41,660 bases of DNA from positions 1 through 41,660 of the forward strand of contig CAAGCW010000023.1 in assembly GCA_900768435.1 (NCBI GenBank). The letters run 5' to 3'. Source of the DNA: an uncultured Collinsella sp. Lineage in GTDB: Bacteria; Actinomycetota; Coriobacteriia; Coriobacteriales; Coriobacteriaceae. Made by a program: the position numbers and the translations under genes. Shown here piece after piece: positions 1-7,731 of the stretch; within the stretch, counting starts at the first letter, position 1; every line of letters begins with the position of its first letter. The notes beneath the pieces were generated by a model. That model did no database searches and was not told the DNA's origin. It saw only the letters and a program-made list of their open reading frames with translations.

Positions 1-23
1 GAGCCGTCGGATGACTTGAAGAA

Positions 24-53
24 GGGGGAGGCCTCGCGGCCTCCCCCTTTTTT
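24..53 (+). terminator. intrinsic terminator of an upstream gene
   Basis: A perfect 10-bp stem (bases 24-33 with 38-47) with a four-base TCGC loop is followed by six T residues. It closes a transcription unit that lies mostly outside the window. Two frames have a stop at its left edge (TGA at 12-14 and at 17-19), so the last codons of the upstream gene are probably within bases 1-19, but too little is left to identify it. Confidence 0.9.
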
Positions 54-180
54 GCGTTTTATAAAGAGCTGTAATACAAGAACTCGCCTTCTTTTAGCTT
101 GTCTTACTGTTTGGCTGTATTTTGAGTCCTTCTTTTGTATTTGCGCGATAATAACTCCCATTGGCGTTAGGGAGGACTTG

Positions 181-822
181 ATGTTTACCGTTTTTGTCTT
201 GGGCAATATTGCTTCGGGTAAGTCGACTGCCTGCCGCTATCTCGAATCTCATGGCGCCATGCTTATCGATCTGGACGAGCTTGCCAAATCGCTGTATGTG
301 CCAGGCTCCGATATCGTCAATGCCCTCGCGGAAGAATTTGGCTGGGATATTTTGGATGAGGAGGGCGGCATTCGCCGCAGCATCCTCGCTTCTCGAGCTT
401 TCGCTTCTCCTGATTCGGTCGCACGGCTCAATGACCTTGTGCACCCCGTTCTCATTGAACAGCTTTCGCTTAGGATTCTCGATCCGGTTTGTTGTACGGT
501 TTCGTCCCCCCGTTATCCCTTTGCGGTTGTCGAGGTTTCTGCCCCGACTGGTTTTGAGGATGCTTTTGGCCTGGCTGATGAAATTCTGGTTATCAGTGCT
601 CCTTTGGCAGTTCGTCGCGAGCGTGCCATTCATCGTGGTATGGAGTCCTCTGATTTTGATGCTCGCTCTGCATGCCAACCTGATGAGGCTTCGCTTTGCA
701 ATCTCGCTACGACGGTAATCGATAATGCGGGAGGCGATAATTCGCTCTTTGAACAACTGGACGCATGGCTTGTGCGCCATGGCTTCGGGGATGTAACGGA
801 TAAGGAGGAGGCCGATGCCTAA
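181..822 (+). CDS. coaE: dephospho-CoA kinase
   Basis: Catalyses the last step of coenzyme A synthesis, ATP-dependent phosphorylation of the 3'-hydroxyl of dephospho-CoA, in the cytoplasm. The 213-residue product has a P-loop GNIASGKS at residues 8-15, then the DLDELAKSLY segment typical of CoaE substrate binding. The open frame extends upstream to base 16, but that part runs through the preceding terminator. The ATG at 181 is preceded by AGGGAGG (169-175) and starts right before the P-loop, as in the family. A weak promoter candidate is TTGAGT (122-127) with GATAAT (147-152), spacing 19. The stop overlaps the start of the next gene by 8 bases, so the two are translationally coupled. Length is normal for the family. 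Confidence 0.93.
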   Translation: MFTVFVLGNIASGKSTACRYLESHGAMLIDLDELAKSLYVPGSDIVNALAEEFGWDILDEEGGIRRSILASRAFASPDSVARLNDLVHPVLIEQLSLRILDPVCCTVSSPRYPFAVVEVSAPTGFEDAFGLADEILVISAPLAVRRERAIHRGMESSDFDARSACQPDEASLCNLATTVIDNAGGDNSLFEQLDAWLVRHGFGDVTDKEEADA

Positions 823-1396
823 GACACGTTTCTTTACGTGGTATCGCGTTGCGCCACTTGCCGTTGTGCTCGTCTTCGGCTTTATTTCGCTCGTCTACTC
901 GTATGCTCCTGCCGCCTTCTTTAAGCCTTTGTATCCAATTGACTACGAGGCGTATGTAAAGCAATCGAGCATTTCGCACAATCTTGATCCATATCTGGTG
1001 TGTGCTGTCATAAAGTCGGAATCGAATTGGGATCCCGAGGCTGAGTCGAATCAAGGCGCTCGGGGATTGATGCAGCTGATGCCCGAGACTGCCCAGGATA
1101 TGATTGCCAAGGGTCTTGTCGATGGTAGCGAGTATTCCGCCGACAACCTTAACGATCCCGCTACGAACATCGAGTTTGGCTGTGCGTATCTTTCGTATCT
1201 TCTAACGTTTTTTAACGGGTCGACTGACAGCGCCATTGCCGCCTATAACGCCGGCATGGGCAATGTCGACGGATGGGCGCAGCAGAGCACGTCGCTTCAT
1301 AATGCAATCACCTTTCCCGAGACGCAGGCGTATCTGATTCGTGTCAATAATGCCTGGGTTCGCTACAAGACCCTCTATCCCGATCGGTTCGTATAG
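815..1396 (+). CDS. membrane-anchored lytic murein transglycosylase (SLT/GH23 domain)
   Basis: Cleaves peptidoglycan glycan strands to 1,6-anhydro products outside the membrane. The 193-residue product has an N-terminal hydrophobic anchor (about residues 13-30) and a single soluble lytic transglycosylase domain. Visible motifs are the catalytic glutamate in KSESNWDPEA (Glu69), GLMQLMP (84-90) and AYNAG (143-147), all characteristic of GH23 lysozyme-like folds. The ATG at 815 has AAGGAGGAGG immediately upstream, inside the end of coaE, and overlaps coaE by 8 bases. It is short, with no LysM or other wall-binding domain, so it resembles the minimal Slt-type enzymes of Gram-positive bacteria. 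The cellular role (growth, sporulation-like process or secretion) cannot be read from the sequence. Confidence 0.88.
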   Translation: MPKTRFFTWYRVAPLAVVLVFGFISLVYSYAPAAFFKPLYPIDYEAYVKQSSISHNLDPYLVCAVIKSESNWDPEAESNQGARGLMQLMPETAQDMIAKGLVDGSEYSADNLNDPATNIEFGCAYLSYLLTFFNGSTDSAIAAYNAGMGNVDGWAQQSTSLHNAITFPETQAYLIRVNNAWVRYKTLYPDRFV

Positions 1397-1416
1397 GACT
1401 ATGCCTGCCGCCTGCG

Positions 1417-1422
1417 TATACT
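1417..1422 (+). promoter_or_regulatory. possible -10 element of uvrB
   Basis: TATACT lies 26 bases before the uvrB start in the short gap after the transglycosylase gene. It is five of six to the consensus, but no convincing -35 element is seen at 16-18 bases upstream. No LexA-like inverted repeat is visible in this gap, in contrast to uvrA. Confidence 0.35.
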
Positions 1423-1447
1423 GCAGATATATGAGTTAGGAGTATCC

Positions 1448-3688
1448 ATGGCGGAATTTGAAGTTGAGCGTGTTGGAGGAGAGCTCAAACGTTTTGGCGT
1501 TGAGGGCTCTGAGGTGCCGTTTGAGGTCGTGTCTCCATACGAGCCCGCTGGTTCCCAGCCTAAGGCCATTGAGTCGCTTGTGCAGGGTGTGAGGGACGGA
1601 GATCGCTATCAGGTTTTGCTGGGCGTGACTGGTTCGGGCAAGACCTTCACGATGGCTAAGACTATTGAGGCCCTGGGGAAGCCGACGCTGGTCATGGCTC
1701 CCAATAAAACGCTCGCCGCTCAGCTTGCGAGCGAGCTCAAAGAGTTCTTTCCCAACAACGCTGTGGTCTACTTTGTCTCGTACTACGACTACTATCAGCC
1801 CGAGGCGTATGTGCCGCAAAGCGATACATATATCGAGAAAGACTCCTCGATTAACGAAAAGGTCGAGATGCTGCGCCATCAGGCGACCGCGTCACTGCTC
1901 TCTCGACGCGATGTGATCGTTGTCGCATCGGTCTCGTGTATCTATGGCATTGGCTCTCCTGAGGACTATGCGGGTCTGGCTCCAAACGTCGACAAGAAGG
2001 TGCCGCTCGAGCGCGATGACTTTATCCATGCACTTATCGACATTCAATATGATCGCAATGACTATGACCTGGCGCGCGGCACGTTCCGCGTGCGCGGCGA
2101 TGTTGTCGACGTGTATCCGCCTTATGCCGAGCATCCGTTGCGGTTTGAGTTCTTTGGCGACGAGGTCGAGCTGATTGCCGAGATCGATGAGGTTACCGGT
2201 GAGATGCTTCGTGAGTACGAGGCCATCCCCGTATGGCCGGCATCGCACTACGTGACCGAGAAGCCGAAGGTCAAGGCGGCTCTGAAATCGATCAGCGAAG
2301 AGTGCGAGAAGCGCGTGGCGGAGCTCAAGGCGACTGATAAGTTGCTCGAGGCGCAGCGTCTGCAGCAGCGCACCGATTATGATCTTGAGATGCTCGAGAC
2401 GATGGGTTTTTGCAACGGCATCGAGAACTACTCGCGTCATCTGGACGGTCGCAAGCCGGGTGAGCCGCCGTTTACCCTAATCGATTACTTTCCCAAGGAT
2501 ATGCTCTGCATCATCGATGAGAGCCATGTGACGGTGCCGCAGATTCGCGGCATGCACGAAGGTGACCGCTCGCGTAAGGTGACGCTGGTGGAGCATGGTT
2601 TTCGCCTTCCTTCGGCACTCGATAACCGCCCGCTTCGTTTCGATGAGTTTGAGGCAAGGATACCCCAGTTTATCTATGTTTCGGCCACACCGGGCGACTA
2701 CGAGCTGCGGGTGAGCCAAAACGACGTTGAGCAGATTATTCGTCCAACCGGTCTGCTCGACCCCAAGATCGATGTGCGTCCGGTTCGTGGGCAGATTGAC
2801 GATCTTGAGGACGAGATTCGCGAGCGCGTTGCCCGCAAGGAGCGCGTGCTGGTGACCACGCTCACCAAGCGCATGGCCGAGGACCTGACCGACCATCTGC
2901 TTGATGCCGGCATTAAGGTCAATTACATGCACTCCGATACAGCGACGATGGACCGTGTCGAGATCCTGCGAACGCTGCGCGAGGGCAAGATCGATGCTCT
3001 CGTTGGCATCAACCTGCTTCGCGAGGGCCTAGACCTTCCCGAGGTCTCACTGGTGGCAATTCTCGATGCCGATAAGGAAGGCTTCTTGCGCAACCGCCGT
3101 TCGCTGATTCAGACGATTGGCCGCGCGGCCCGTAACGCCGATGGCGAAGTCATCATGTATGCGGACGTTGTGACCGATTCGATGAAAGAGGCCATCGAGG
3201 AGACGCAGCGCCGTCGCGAGATTCAGATGGCATATAACGAAGAGCATGGCATTGTGCCCAAGACGGTGCGCAAGGCCATCAACGACATCTCAAGTTTTAT
3301 TGCCGAGGCCGAAAAAACCGTGGGTTCCAAGGGGCGCTCGAAGGGCGACTCTCTTGGACATGGCGCATTCTATACGCCCGATGAGTCGGGCGAGGGTGGC
3401 GTGCCGGAAACGGTGGCGCCCGAGCAGACACTTGCGGAGCAGTTGGAAGAACTGCCGCATGACGAGCTTGTGCGGATCGTCGAAACCATGGAAGAGGATA
3501 TGCGTAACGCTTCTGCCGCCATGGACTTTGAGGAGGCGGCGCGCCTGCGCGATGCCGTCGTTCAGATTCGGGCGATGCTCGAGGGTGCGTCTGAGGACGA
3601 GACGATTGAGCGCTTACGTTCGCAGGCCCGCAAGGGTTCCACGTTCGCATCGGGCAGAAGACGCCAGGGTGCACGGTTTAAGAAATAG
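1448..3688 (+). CDS. uvrB: excinuclease ABC subunit B
   Basis: DNA damage-recognition helicase of nucleotide excision repair. It is loaded by UvrA and recruits UvrC. The 746-residue protein shows the P-loop GVTGSGKT (59-66), the beta-hairpin segment YYDYYQPEAYVP used for strand insertion, the DESHV motif II, the YVSATPGDYE region, helicase motifs V/VI (GINLLREGLDLPEV and QTIGRAARN) and a C-terminal UVR domain (PHDELVRIVETMEEDM onward) that binds UvrC. It is longer than the usual 660-700 residues because of about 25 extra N-terminal residues before the common VSPYEPAGSQPKAI start and an acidic Gly/Ser-rich linker before the UVR domain. The ATG at 1448 follows TTAGGAGT at proper spacing. It is probably transcribed alone: it has its own upstream gap and a terminator follows. 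Confidence 0.97.
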   Translation: MAEFEVERVGGELKRFGVEGSEVPFEVVSPYEPAGSQPKAIESLVQGVRDGDRYQVLLGVTGSGKTFTMAKTIEALGKPTLVMAPNKTLAAQLASELKEFFPNNAVVYFVSYYDYYQPEAYVPQSDTYIEKDSSINEKVEMLRHQATASLLSRRDVIVVASVSCIYGIGSPEDYAGLAPNVDKKVPLERDDFIHALIDIQYDRNDYDLARGTFRVRGDVVDVYPPYAEHPLRFEFFGDEVELIAEIDEVTGEMLREYEAIPVWPASHYVTEKPKVKAALKSISEECEKRVAELKATDKLLEAQRLQQRTDYDLEMLETMGFCNGIENYSRHLDGRKPGEPPFTLIDYFPKDMLCIIDESHVTVPQIRGMHEGDRSRKVTLVEHGFRLPSALDNRPLRFDEFEARIPQFIYVSATPGDYELRVSQNDVEQIIRPTGLLDPKIDVRPVRGQIDDLEDEIRERVARKERVLVTTLTKRMAEDLTDHLLDAGIKVNYMHSDTATMDRVEILRTLREGKIDALVGINLLREGLDLPEVSLVAILDADKEGFLRNRRSLIQTIGRAARNADGEVIMYADVVTDSMKEAIEETQRRREIQMAYNEEHGIVPKTVRKAINDISSFIAEAEKTVGSKGRSKGDSLGHGAFYTPDESGEGGVPETVAPEQTLAEQLEELPHDELVRIVETMEEDMRNASAAMDFEEAARLRDAVVQIRAMLEGASEDETIERLRSQARKGSTFASGRRRQGARFKK

Positions 3689-3692
3689 TGAA

Positions 3693-3734
3693 CAGGCCCC
3701 GAGTTCCCTGTGGAGCTTGGGGCCTGTGTCTTTT
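3693..3734 (+). terminator. terminator after uvrB, possibly bidirectional
   Basis: An uninterrupted stem pairs 3693-3707 with 3712-3726 (two G-U pairs) around a four-base loop and is followed by TGTCTTTT. It lies between the convergent ends of uvrB and the minus-strand FAD oxidoreductase gene (stop at 3754). On the minus strand the downstream tract TTCACTATTTCTT is weaker but could also terminate. Confidence 0.8.
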
Positions 3735-3753
3735 GCGCGCTGGAATTCGTGCG

Positions 3754-5394
3754 TTAGAGGTCTGCGATCAGGGCTTCGGCACAACGGATGCCGTCGGTGG
3801 CCGCGCTCATGATGCCGCCGGCATATCCAGCTCCCTCACCACAAGGATAGAGGCCCGGGGTCGACACGGCATGGCACGTTCGGTCTCGGGTGACAGTGAC
3901 CGGTGAGCTCGAACGAGTCTCCACGCCGGTAAGAACGGCGTCGGGGCGGTCGTAGCCTCGTAGCTTTTTTCCGAGTAGGGGAAGTCCCAGGCGGAGCGAC
4001 TCGACGATATGCTGCGGCAGGGCTTCGTCAATTGCCGTCCAGGTCACACCGAGCGGATAGGTGGGCTTTACCTTTCCGGGCGCCTTGCTGGCGCGTCCTG
4101 CGAGGAAATCTCCGACGAGCTGTGCCGGTGCGTTCCAGTTGGAACCGCCCAGGCGGTAGGCGGCTGCCTCGCAGGCGCGCTGGAGCTCGATGCCGGCGAG
4201 TGGGTCATCGTTGGGAAGGTCCTCTGGCGTGACGTTAACGAGCAGGGCGGCATTTGCATTGCGTCCGTCGCGGGCATTGAGACTGGCGCCGTTGACGCAC
4301 AGGTGGCCCTGCTCGGAAGAGGCGGCGACAACCTGCCCGCCGGGGCACATGCAAAACGAGAACACGCTGCGGCCGTTGGGAAGATGGGCGACGAGCTTGT
4401 AAGGGGCTGCTCCGAGGGCAGGATGTCCCGCCGAGGCTCCGTATTGGACTCGGTCGATGTCGCGCTGCGGATGCTCGATGCGAACGCCCATGGCAAAGGT
4501 CTTTTGTGCGAGGGCCACGTTGTGGCCCTTAAGGAGCTCAAAAATATCGCGAGCAGAATGCCCGCAGGCGAGGATGAGGTGCTTTGTCTCGATTGGCTCG
4601 CAAGCGGCGTCTTGGGACGATTGGACATCAATACCGGTGATGGCGCCAGACGCGTCGATGCGAATGTCGACGAGCTTCGTTCGATAGCGGACGACACCTC
4701 CGAGCTGCTCGATGCGCTGGGATATAGCGGTGACGACCGCGGGAAGGATGTCGGAGCCAATGTGCGGCTTGGCATCCCACAGAATATCGCGGGGCGCGCC
4801 CGCCTCGACGAAGGTTTCGAGGATAAGGCGATGGGCGGGATTTTTGGTTCCCGTATTGAGTTTGCCGTCCGAGAAGGTTCCCGCGCCGCCCAGGCCGAAC
4901 TGGATATTGCTCTCGGGGTCGAGGATGCGCTCCTTTAGAAAGAGGTCGATCGCCTGCGAGCGGCGAAATGCCGGGTCGCCGCGCTCGATGAGCAAGGGCT
5001 TAAGACCTGCTTCGGCGAGCGTAAGCGCAGCGAAAAGGCCGGCGCATCCGGCGCCGACAACGACAGGGCGTTCTTGAGGCGCGTCGGAGGCGGGGGAGGG
5101 GAATGAAGGCTCATCGTCTTCTATCGCGCGTACGCGCGAACGGTCACGCTCGGCAACGCTGTCGACCGCTTCTCGCTCGAGGTGGGGACTAGTCAGCTCA
5201 ACACGAAAGCTCAGGATAAAATGGACGTCTCGTTTTTTGCGAGCGTCGATTGACTTGCGGTGGAGCTCGATGGACTTGATCTCGGAGTACTTGCAACGTA
5301 GGACGCGCTTGGCGACTCGCTTGCCAACAATGAGACAGGCATTTTCATCGCCGGCTTCATCGAGCGACGCGTTGACTTGGGTGATTTCAATCAT
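3754..5394 (-). CDS. FAD-dependent oxidoreductase (COG2509-type dehydrogenase)
   Basis: Predicted flavoprotein of 546 residues. Residues 1-70 form a small N-terminal domain (VGKRVAKRVLRCKYSEIKSI). Next is a linker rich in charged residues and prolines. A Rossmann dinucleotide-binding motif VVVGAGCAGLFAALTLAEAG spans 111-130, and the acidic ribose-binding residue follows in LLIERGD. The C-terminal segment PCGEGAGYAGGIMSAATDG is the second FAD contact typical of this family. The substrate is unknown. The frame is open to 5517, but the ATG at 5394 is chosen because it follows AAGGAGACCTCG and the longer form would overlap the previous gene. It lies 80 bases downstream of the other FAD gene, with a hairpin between them, so expression may be partly separate. 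Confidence 0.87.
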   Translation of the reverse strand: MIEITQVNASLDEAGDENACLIVGKRVAKRVLRCKYSEIKSIELHRKSIDARKKRDVHFILSFRVELTSPHLEREAVDSVAERDRSRVRAIEDDEPSFPSPASDAPQERPVVVGAGCAGLFAALTLAEAGLKPLLIERGDPAFRRSQAIDLFLKERILDPESNIQFGLGGAGTFSDGKLNTGTKNPAHRLILETFVEAGAPRDILWDAKPHIGSDILPAVVTAISQRIEQLGGVVRYRTKLVDIRIDASGAITGIDVQSSQDAACEPIETKHLILACGHSARDIFELLKGHNVALAQKTFAMGVRIEHPQRDIDRVQYGASAGHPALGAAPYKLVAHLPNGRSVFSFCMCPGGQVVAASSEQGHLCVNGASLNARDGRNANAALLVNVTPEDLPNDDPLAGIELQRACEAAAYRLGGSNWNAPAQLVGDFLAGRASKAPGKVKPTYPLGVTWTAIDEALPQHIVESLRLGLPLLGKKLRGYDRPDAVLTGVETRSSSPVTVTRDRTCHAVSTPGLYPCGEGAGYAGGIMSAATDGIRCAEALIADL

Positions 5395-5412
5395 CGAGGT
5401 CTCCTTAGAGGC

Positions 5413-5444
5413 AAGAAAGAGGCCGTCCGGTATCCCAGACGGCC
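5413..5444 (-). terminator. hairpin between two FAD-oxidoreductase genes
   Basis: On the minus strand, GGCCGTC (5444-5438) pairs with GACGGCC (5427-5421) around a ten-base loop and is followed by TCTTTCTTG. The hairpin lies after the stop of the upstream gene and just before the ribosome-binding site of the next. It may be a true or partial terminator. Confidence 0.5.
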
Positions 5445-5474
5445 CGAATGTGTTTTTGATTATAGACTGCGCGG

Positions 5475-6746
5475 CTACAAGCTGCTTGCAGCGCGAATGC
5501 CCGAGAGCCAGGCCCACGCAAGGTTAAAGCCTCCGCAATCGGCGTCGATGTCGAGCGCTTCACCGCAGACGTAAAGCGGGGCGTCGACAACGCTGCGCGC
5601 GCGTAGGCTGGGTGTTGAGATGCTCTCGACAGATATGCCACCACGCGTGACCTGCGCTGAGCGCTCCTCGGCTGTTCCCTCGACGAGCAACTTAAAGTGC
5701 TTGAGGATCGAGACCAGGTGGATGACATCGTTGGAGCCTGGATGGCACTGCTCGAACGCTGTGCAGACGACGCGGGAGAGTTGCGGGGCGAGCATGCCGT
5801 CGAGCCAACGGGGATCGCGGGGCGAAAAGCCGCCGAGCAGCTCAACGCGCCGGTTGAGCATATCGAGCAACTCGTCTTTGGAGAGGTCGGGGAAAACGTC
5901 GAGCAGGATCGTATCGCCGTGCTGGATACGACGAGAGAGGTTGAAGACAGCGACGCCCGAGATACCGAAGGTTCGAAACAGCACTTCACCGTCTTCGTGC
6001 CAGAGCTCATTATGATTGTGGGCGAGCGTCAAGCGGGCACGGACGCGCAGGCCATCCAACGTCTTGAGTGCCGCCCGATCGCCAACGACCGTTGCCGATA
6101 CGGGGCAGAGGATGGGGCGCAGCGAAGTGAGGGGGAGGCGAAACGTATCGGCGATACCGGTGGGGTTGCCGCCCGTAGCGATAATTACGGCATGTGCCTG
6201 CAGGGCCTCGTTCTTGCGAGGGACATCGGCGAGCGCTTTCCGAAGCGAGCGGAGCTCCGATTTTCGGTCATCGTGCTTTTTTGCCTTGAGCGCCCGCGCT
6301 GGACGGTCTATTTGGAGTGCCCAGCCTTCGGAAGCTTTGTGCGCCGAGGCAACGTTGGCTCCGCAGATTAAGGTGATACCTAGGCGGTCGCAAACGTTGA
6401 GAAGCGCGTCGCGCACCGATTCGGCGCGAAGGGAGCGCGGGTACAGCCGGCCTTCCTCGGAGGTTGTCATGATACCCAGCGAGGAGAAGAAACCCATAAG
6501 CTCTTGTTCGGGCTGGGGGCCCATGACGGATTCGACGAATGCGGGGTGGTTATACCGCTGAGGATCAATCGATTCGTTGGAGAGGTTGCAACGGCCGTTA
6601 CCGGTCGCAAGGAGCTTGAGGCCGCAGGCGACATCGCGCTCAACGATGCAGACGCTTTTGCCAGCGCGTGCGACCGTAATGGCGGCGGCGAGGCCTGAAG
6701 CCCCGCCGCCGATTACCAAGACGTCATAGAGGGCGCTCGCGTTCAC
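5475..6746 (-). CDS. NAD(P)/FAD-dependent oxidoreductase (HI0933/YhiN/BaiN-like)
   Basis: Flavoprotein of 423 residues. The N terminus YDVLVIGGGASGLAAAITVA (7-26) is the FAD-binding Rossmann motif. GNGRCNLSNE and the C-terminal CGEALDIDADCGGFNLAWAW segment are signatures of the HI0933-like family. One member in bile-acid-converting clostridia, BaiN, was described as a 3-dehydro-bile-acid reductase, but most members have no known substrate and nothing here points to bile acids. The start is a GTG at 6746-6744 that directly abuts the TAA of the mrp-type gene, so translation is probably coupled; only a weak GAGG lies upstream. It belongs to the same minus-strand operon as the Mrp ATPase. A redox role linked to Fe-S or flavin metabolism is only a guess. 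Confidence 0.88.
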   Translation of the reverse strand: MNASALYDVLVIGGGASGLAAAITVARAGKSVCIVERDVACGLKLLATGNGRCNLSNESIDPQRYNHPAFVESVMGPQPEQELMGFFSSLGIMTTSEEGRLYPRSLRAESVRDALLNVCDRLGITLICGANVASAHKASEGWALQIDRPARALKAKKHDDRKSELRSLRKALADVPRKNEALQAHAVIIATGGNPTGIADTFRLPLTSLRPILCPVSATVVGDRAALKTLDGLRVRARLTLAHNHNELWHEDGEVLFRTFGISGVAVFNLSRRIQHGDTILLDVFPDLSKDELLDMLNRRVELLGGFSPRDPRWLDGMLAPQLSRVVCTAFEQCHPGSNDVIHLVSILKHFKLLVEGTAEERSAQVTRGGISVESISTPSLRARSVVDAPLYVCGEALDIDADCGGFNLAWAWLSGIRAASSL

Positions 6747-7586
6747 TTAGGCCTCGTCGGTCTCGTCGGTCTCGTGCGGGGTAATAGCCTCGACGGCAGA
6801 GACTGCCTTGGGCAACATGCCATCGGGCAGCGCGGTCTCGACCTCGCCCTTATCGCAGGCCTCGGCGAGTGCCGGATTAATGGGAAGCTGGCCCAAGATG
6901 TCGAGGTTATAGCGCTCTGCGACCTCGGGGAGCTTGCTCTTGCCAAAGACCTCGATCTTCTTGCCGCAGTCGGGGCACTCAATATAGCTCATGTTCTCGA
7001 CAATGCCCAGAATGGGGACGTTCATCTTCTCGGCCATGTTGACCGCCTTGGCGACGATCATCGAGACCAGATCCTGCGGGCTCGTGACGATGACGATGCC
7101 GTCGACCGGCAGCGACTGGAAGACGGTGAGCGCGACGTCGCCTGTTCCCGGAGGCATGTCGACCAGTAGGTAGTCGATGGGGCCCCACGAGGTCTCGCTC
7201 CAGAACTGCCTAATGGCGCCTGCGATGACCGGACCGCGCCAAAGGACGGGGTCGGTCTCGTTTTGGAGCAGCAGGTTGGAGCTCATGACCTTGACGCCGT
7301 GCTCGGAGATTTCGGGCAGCATAAGGTTGCCAAGGGCATGGACGTGGCGTCCACTCATACCGAACATCTTGGGGATAGAGGGACCGGTGATGTCGGCATC
7401 GAGGACGCCGACCTTGTGGCCGTGACGGGCAAGCTCGGTGGCGATGGCACCGGTGACAAACGACTTGCCGACACCGCCCTTGCCGGAAAGCACGGCGATG
7501 ACGCGCTTGACCTCGGACAGCGTGTTCTCCTCAAATTGCGACGGCGACGTTTGTCCGCCGGCGGCCTGTGCGTGTTCGCAACCCAT
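6747..7586 (-). CDS. mrp: Mrp/NBP35-type Fe-S cluster carrier ATPase
   Basis: P-loop ATPase of the SIMIBI/MinD class, thought to hold and transfer [4Fe-4S] clusters to apoproteins in the cytoplasm. The 279-residue protein has the deviant Walker A SGKGGVGKS (34-42), the LDADITGPSIP switch region, LVDMPPGTGDVALT (141-154) and the conserved cluster-binding CxxC in SYIECPDCGKK (Cys204, Cys207). The N terminus MGCEHAQAAGG carries one cysteine. The frame is open to 7643, but the ATG at 7586 has AAAGGAGT at good spacing and starts where family members start. It is first in a minus-strand operon with two flavoproteins and has a good promoter upstream. Confidence 0.92.
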   Translation of the reverse strand: MGCEHAQAAGGQTSPSQFEENTLSEVKRVIAVLSGKGGVGKSFVTGAIATELARHGHKVGVLDADITGPSIPKMFGMSGRHVHALGNLMLPEISEHGVKVMSSNLLLQNETDPVLWRGPVIAGAIRQFWSETSWGPIDYLLVDMPPGTGDVALTVFQSLPVDGIVIVTSPQDLVSMIVAKAVNMAEKMNVPILGIVENMSYIECPDCGKKIEVFGKSKLPEVAERYNLDILGQLPINPALAEACDKGEVETALPDGMLPKAVSAVEAITPHETDETDEA

Positions 7587-7641
7587 GTATGACTCCTTTG
7601 TATATGCTGGGGCCGGGGCCCCGCGATGTGACACGAGCGTC

Positions 7642-7671
7642 ATTGTACCCTCGTTTGCGAGCGGGAGTCAT
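7642..7671 (-). promoter_or_regulatory. promoter of the mrp operon
   Basis: Reading the minus strand, ATGACT (7671-7666, four of six to TTGACA) and TACAAT (7647-7642, five of six to TATAAT) are separated by 18 bases. The ATG of mrp is 56 bases beyond the -10. The leader contains a GC-rich self-complementary stretch (GGGGCCCCGGCCCC), which may form a short hairpin. Confidence 0.6.
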
Positions 7672-7731
7672 TTGCGATGCGTTTGGGCCGAGCGTGCTTG
7701 CAATACGATGGGCCCAAGCGAATGGGCGGGC

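Noticed and set aside
16..180. Longer N terminus of CoaE from base 16
   Set aside because: It would run through the upstream intrinsic terminator and add a non-homologous hydrophobic tail; the ATG at 181 has a good ribosome-binding site.
5395..5517. Longer N terminus of the COG2509-type oxidoreductase
   Set aside because: It would overlap the end of the upstream gene and read through a hairpin; AAGGAGACC directly before 5394 supports the shorter form.
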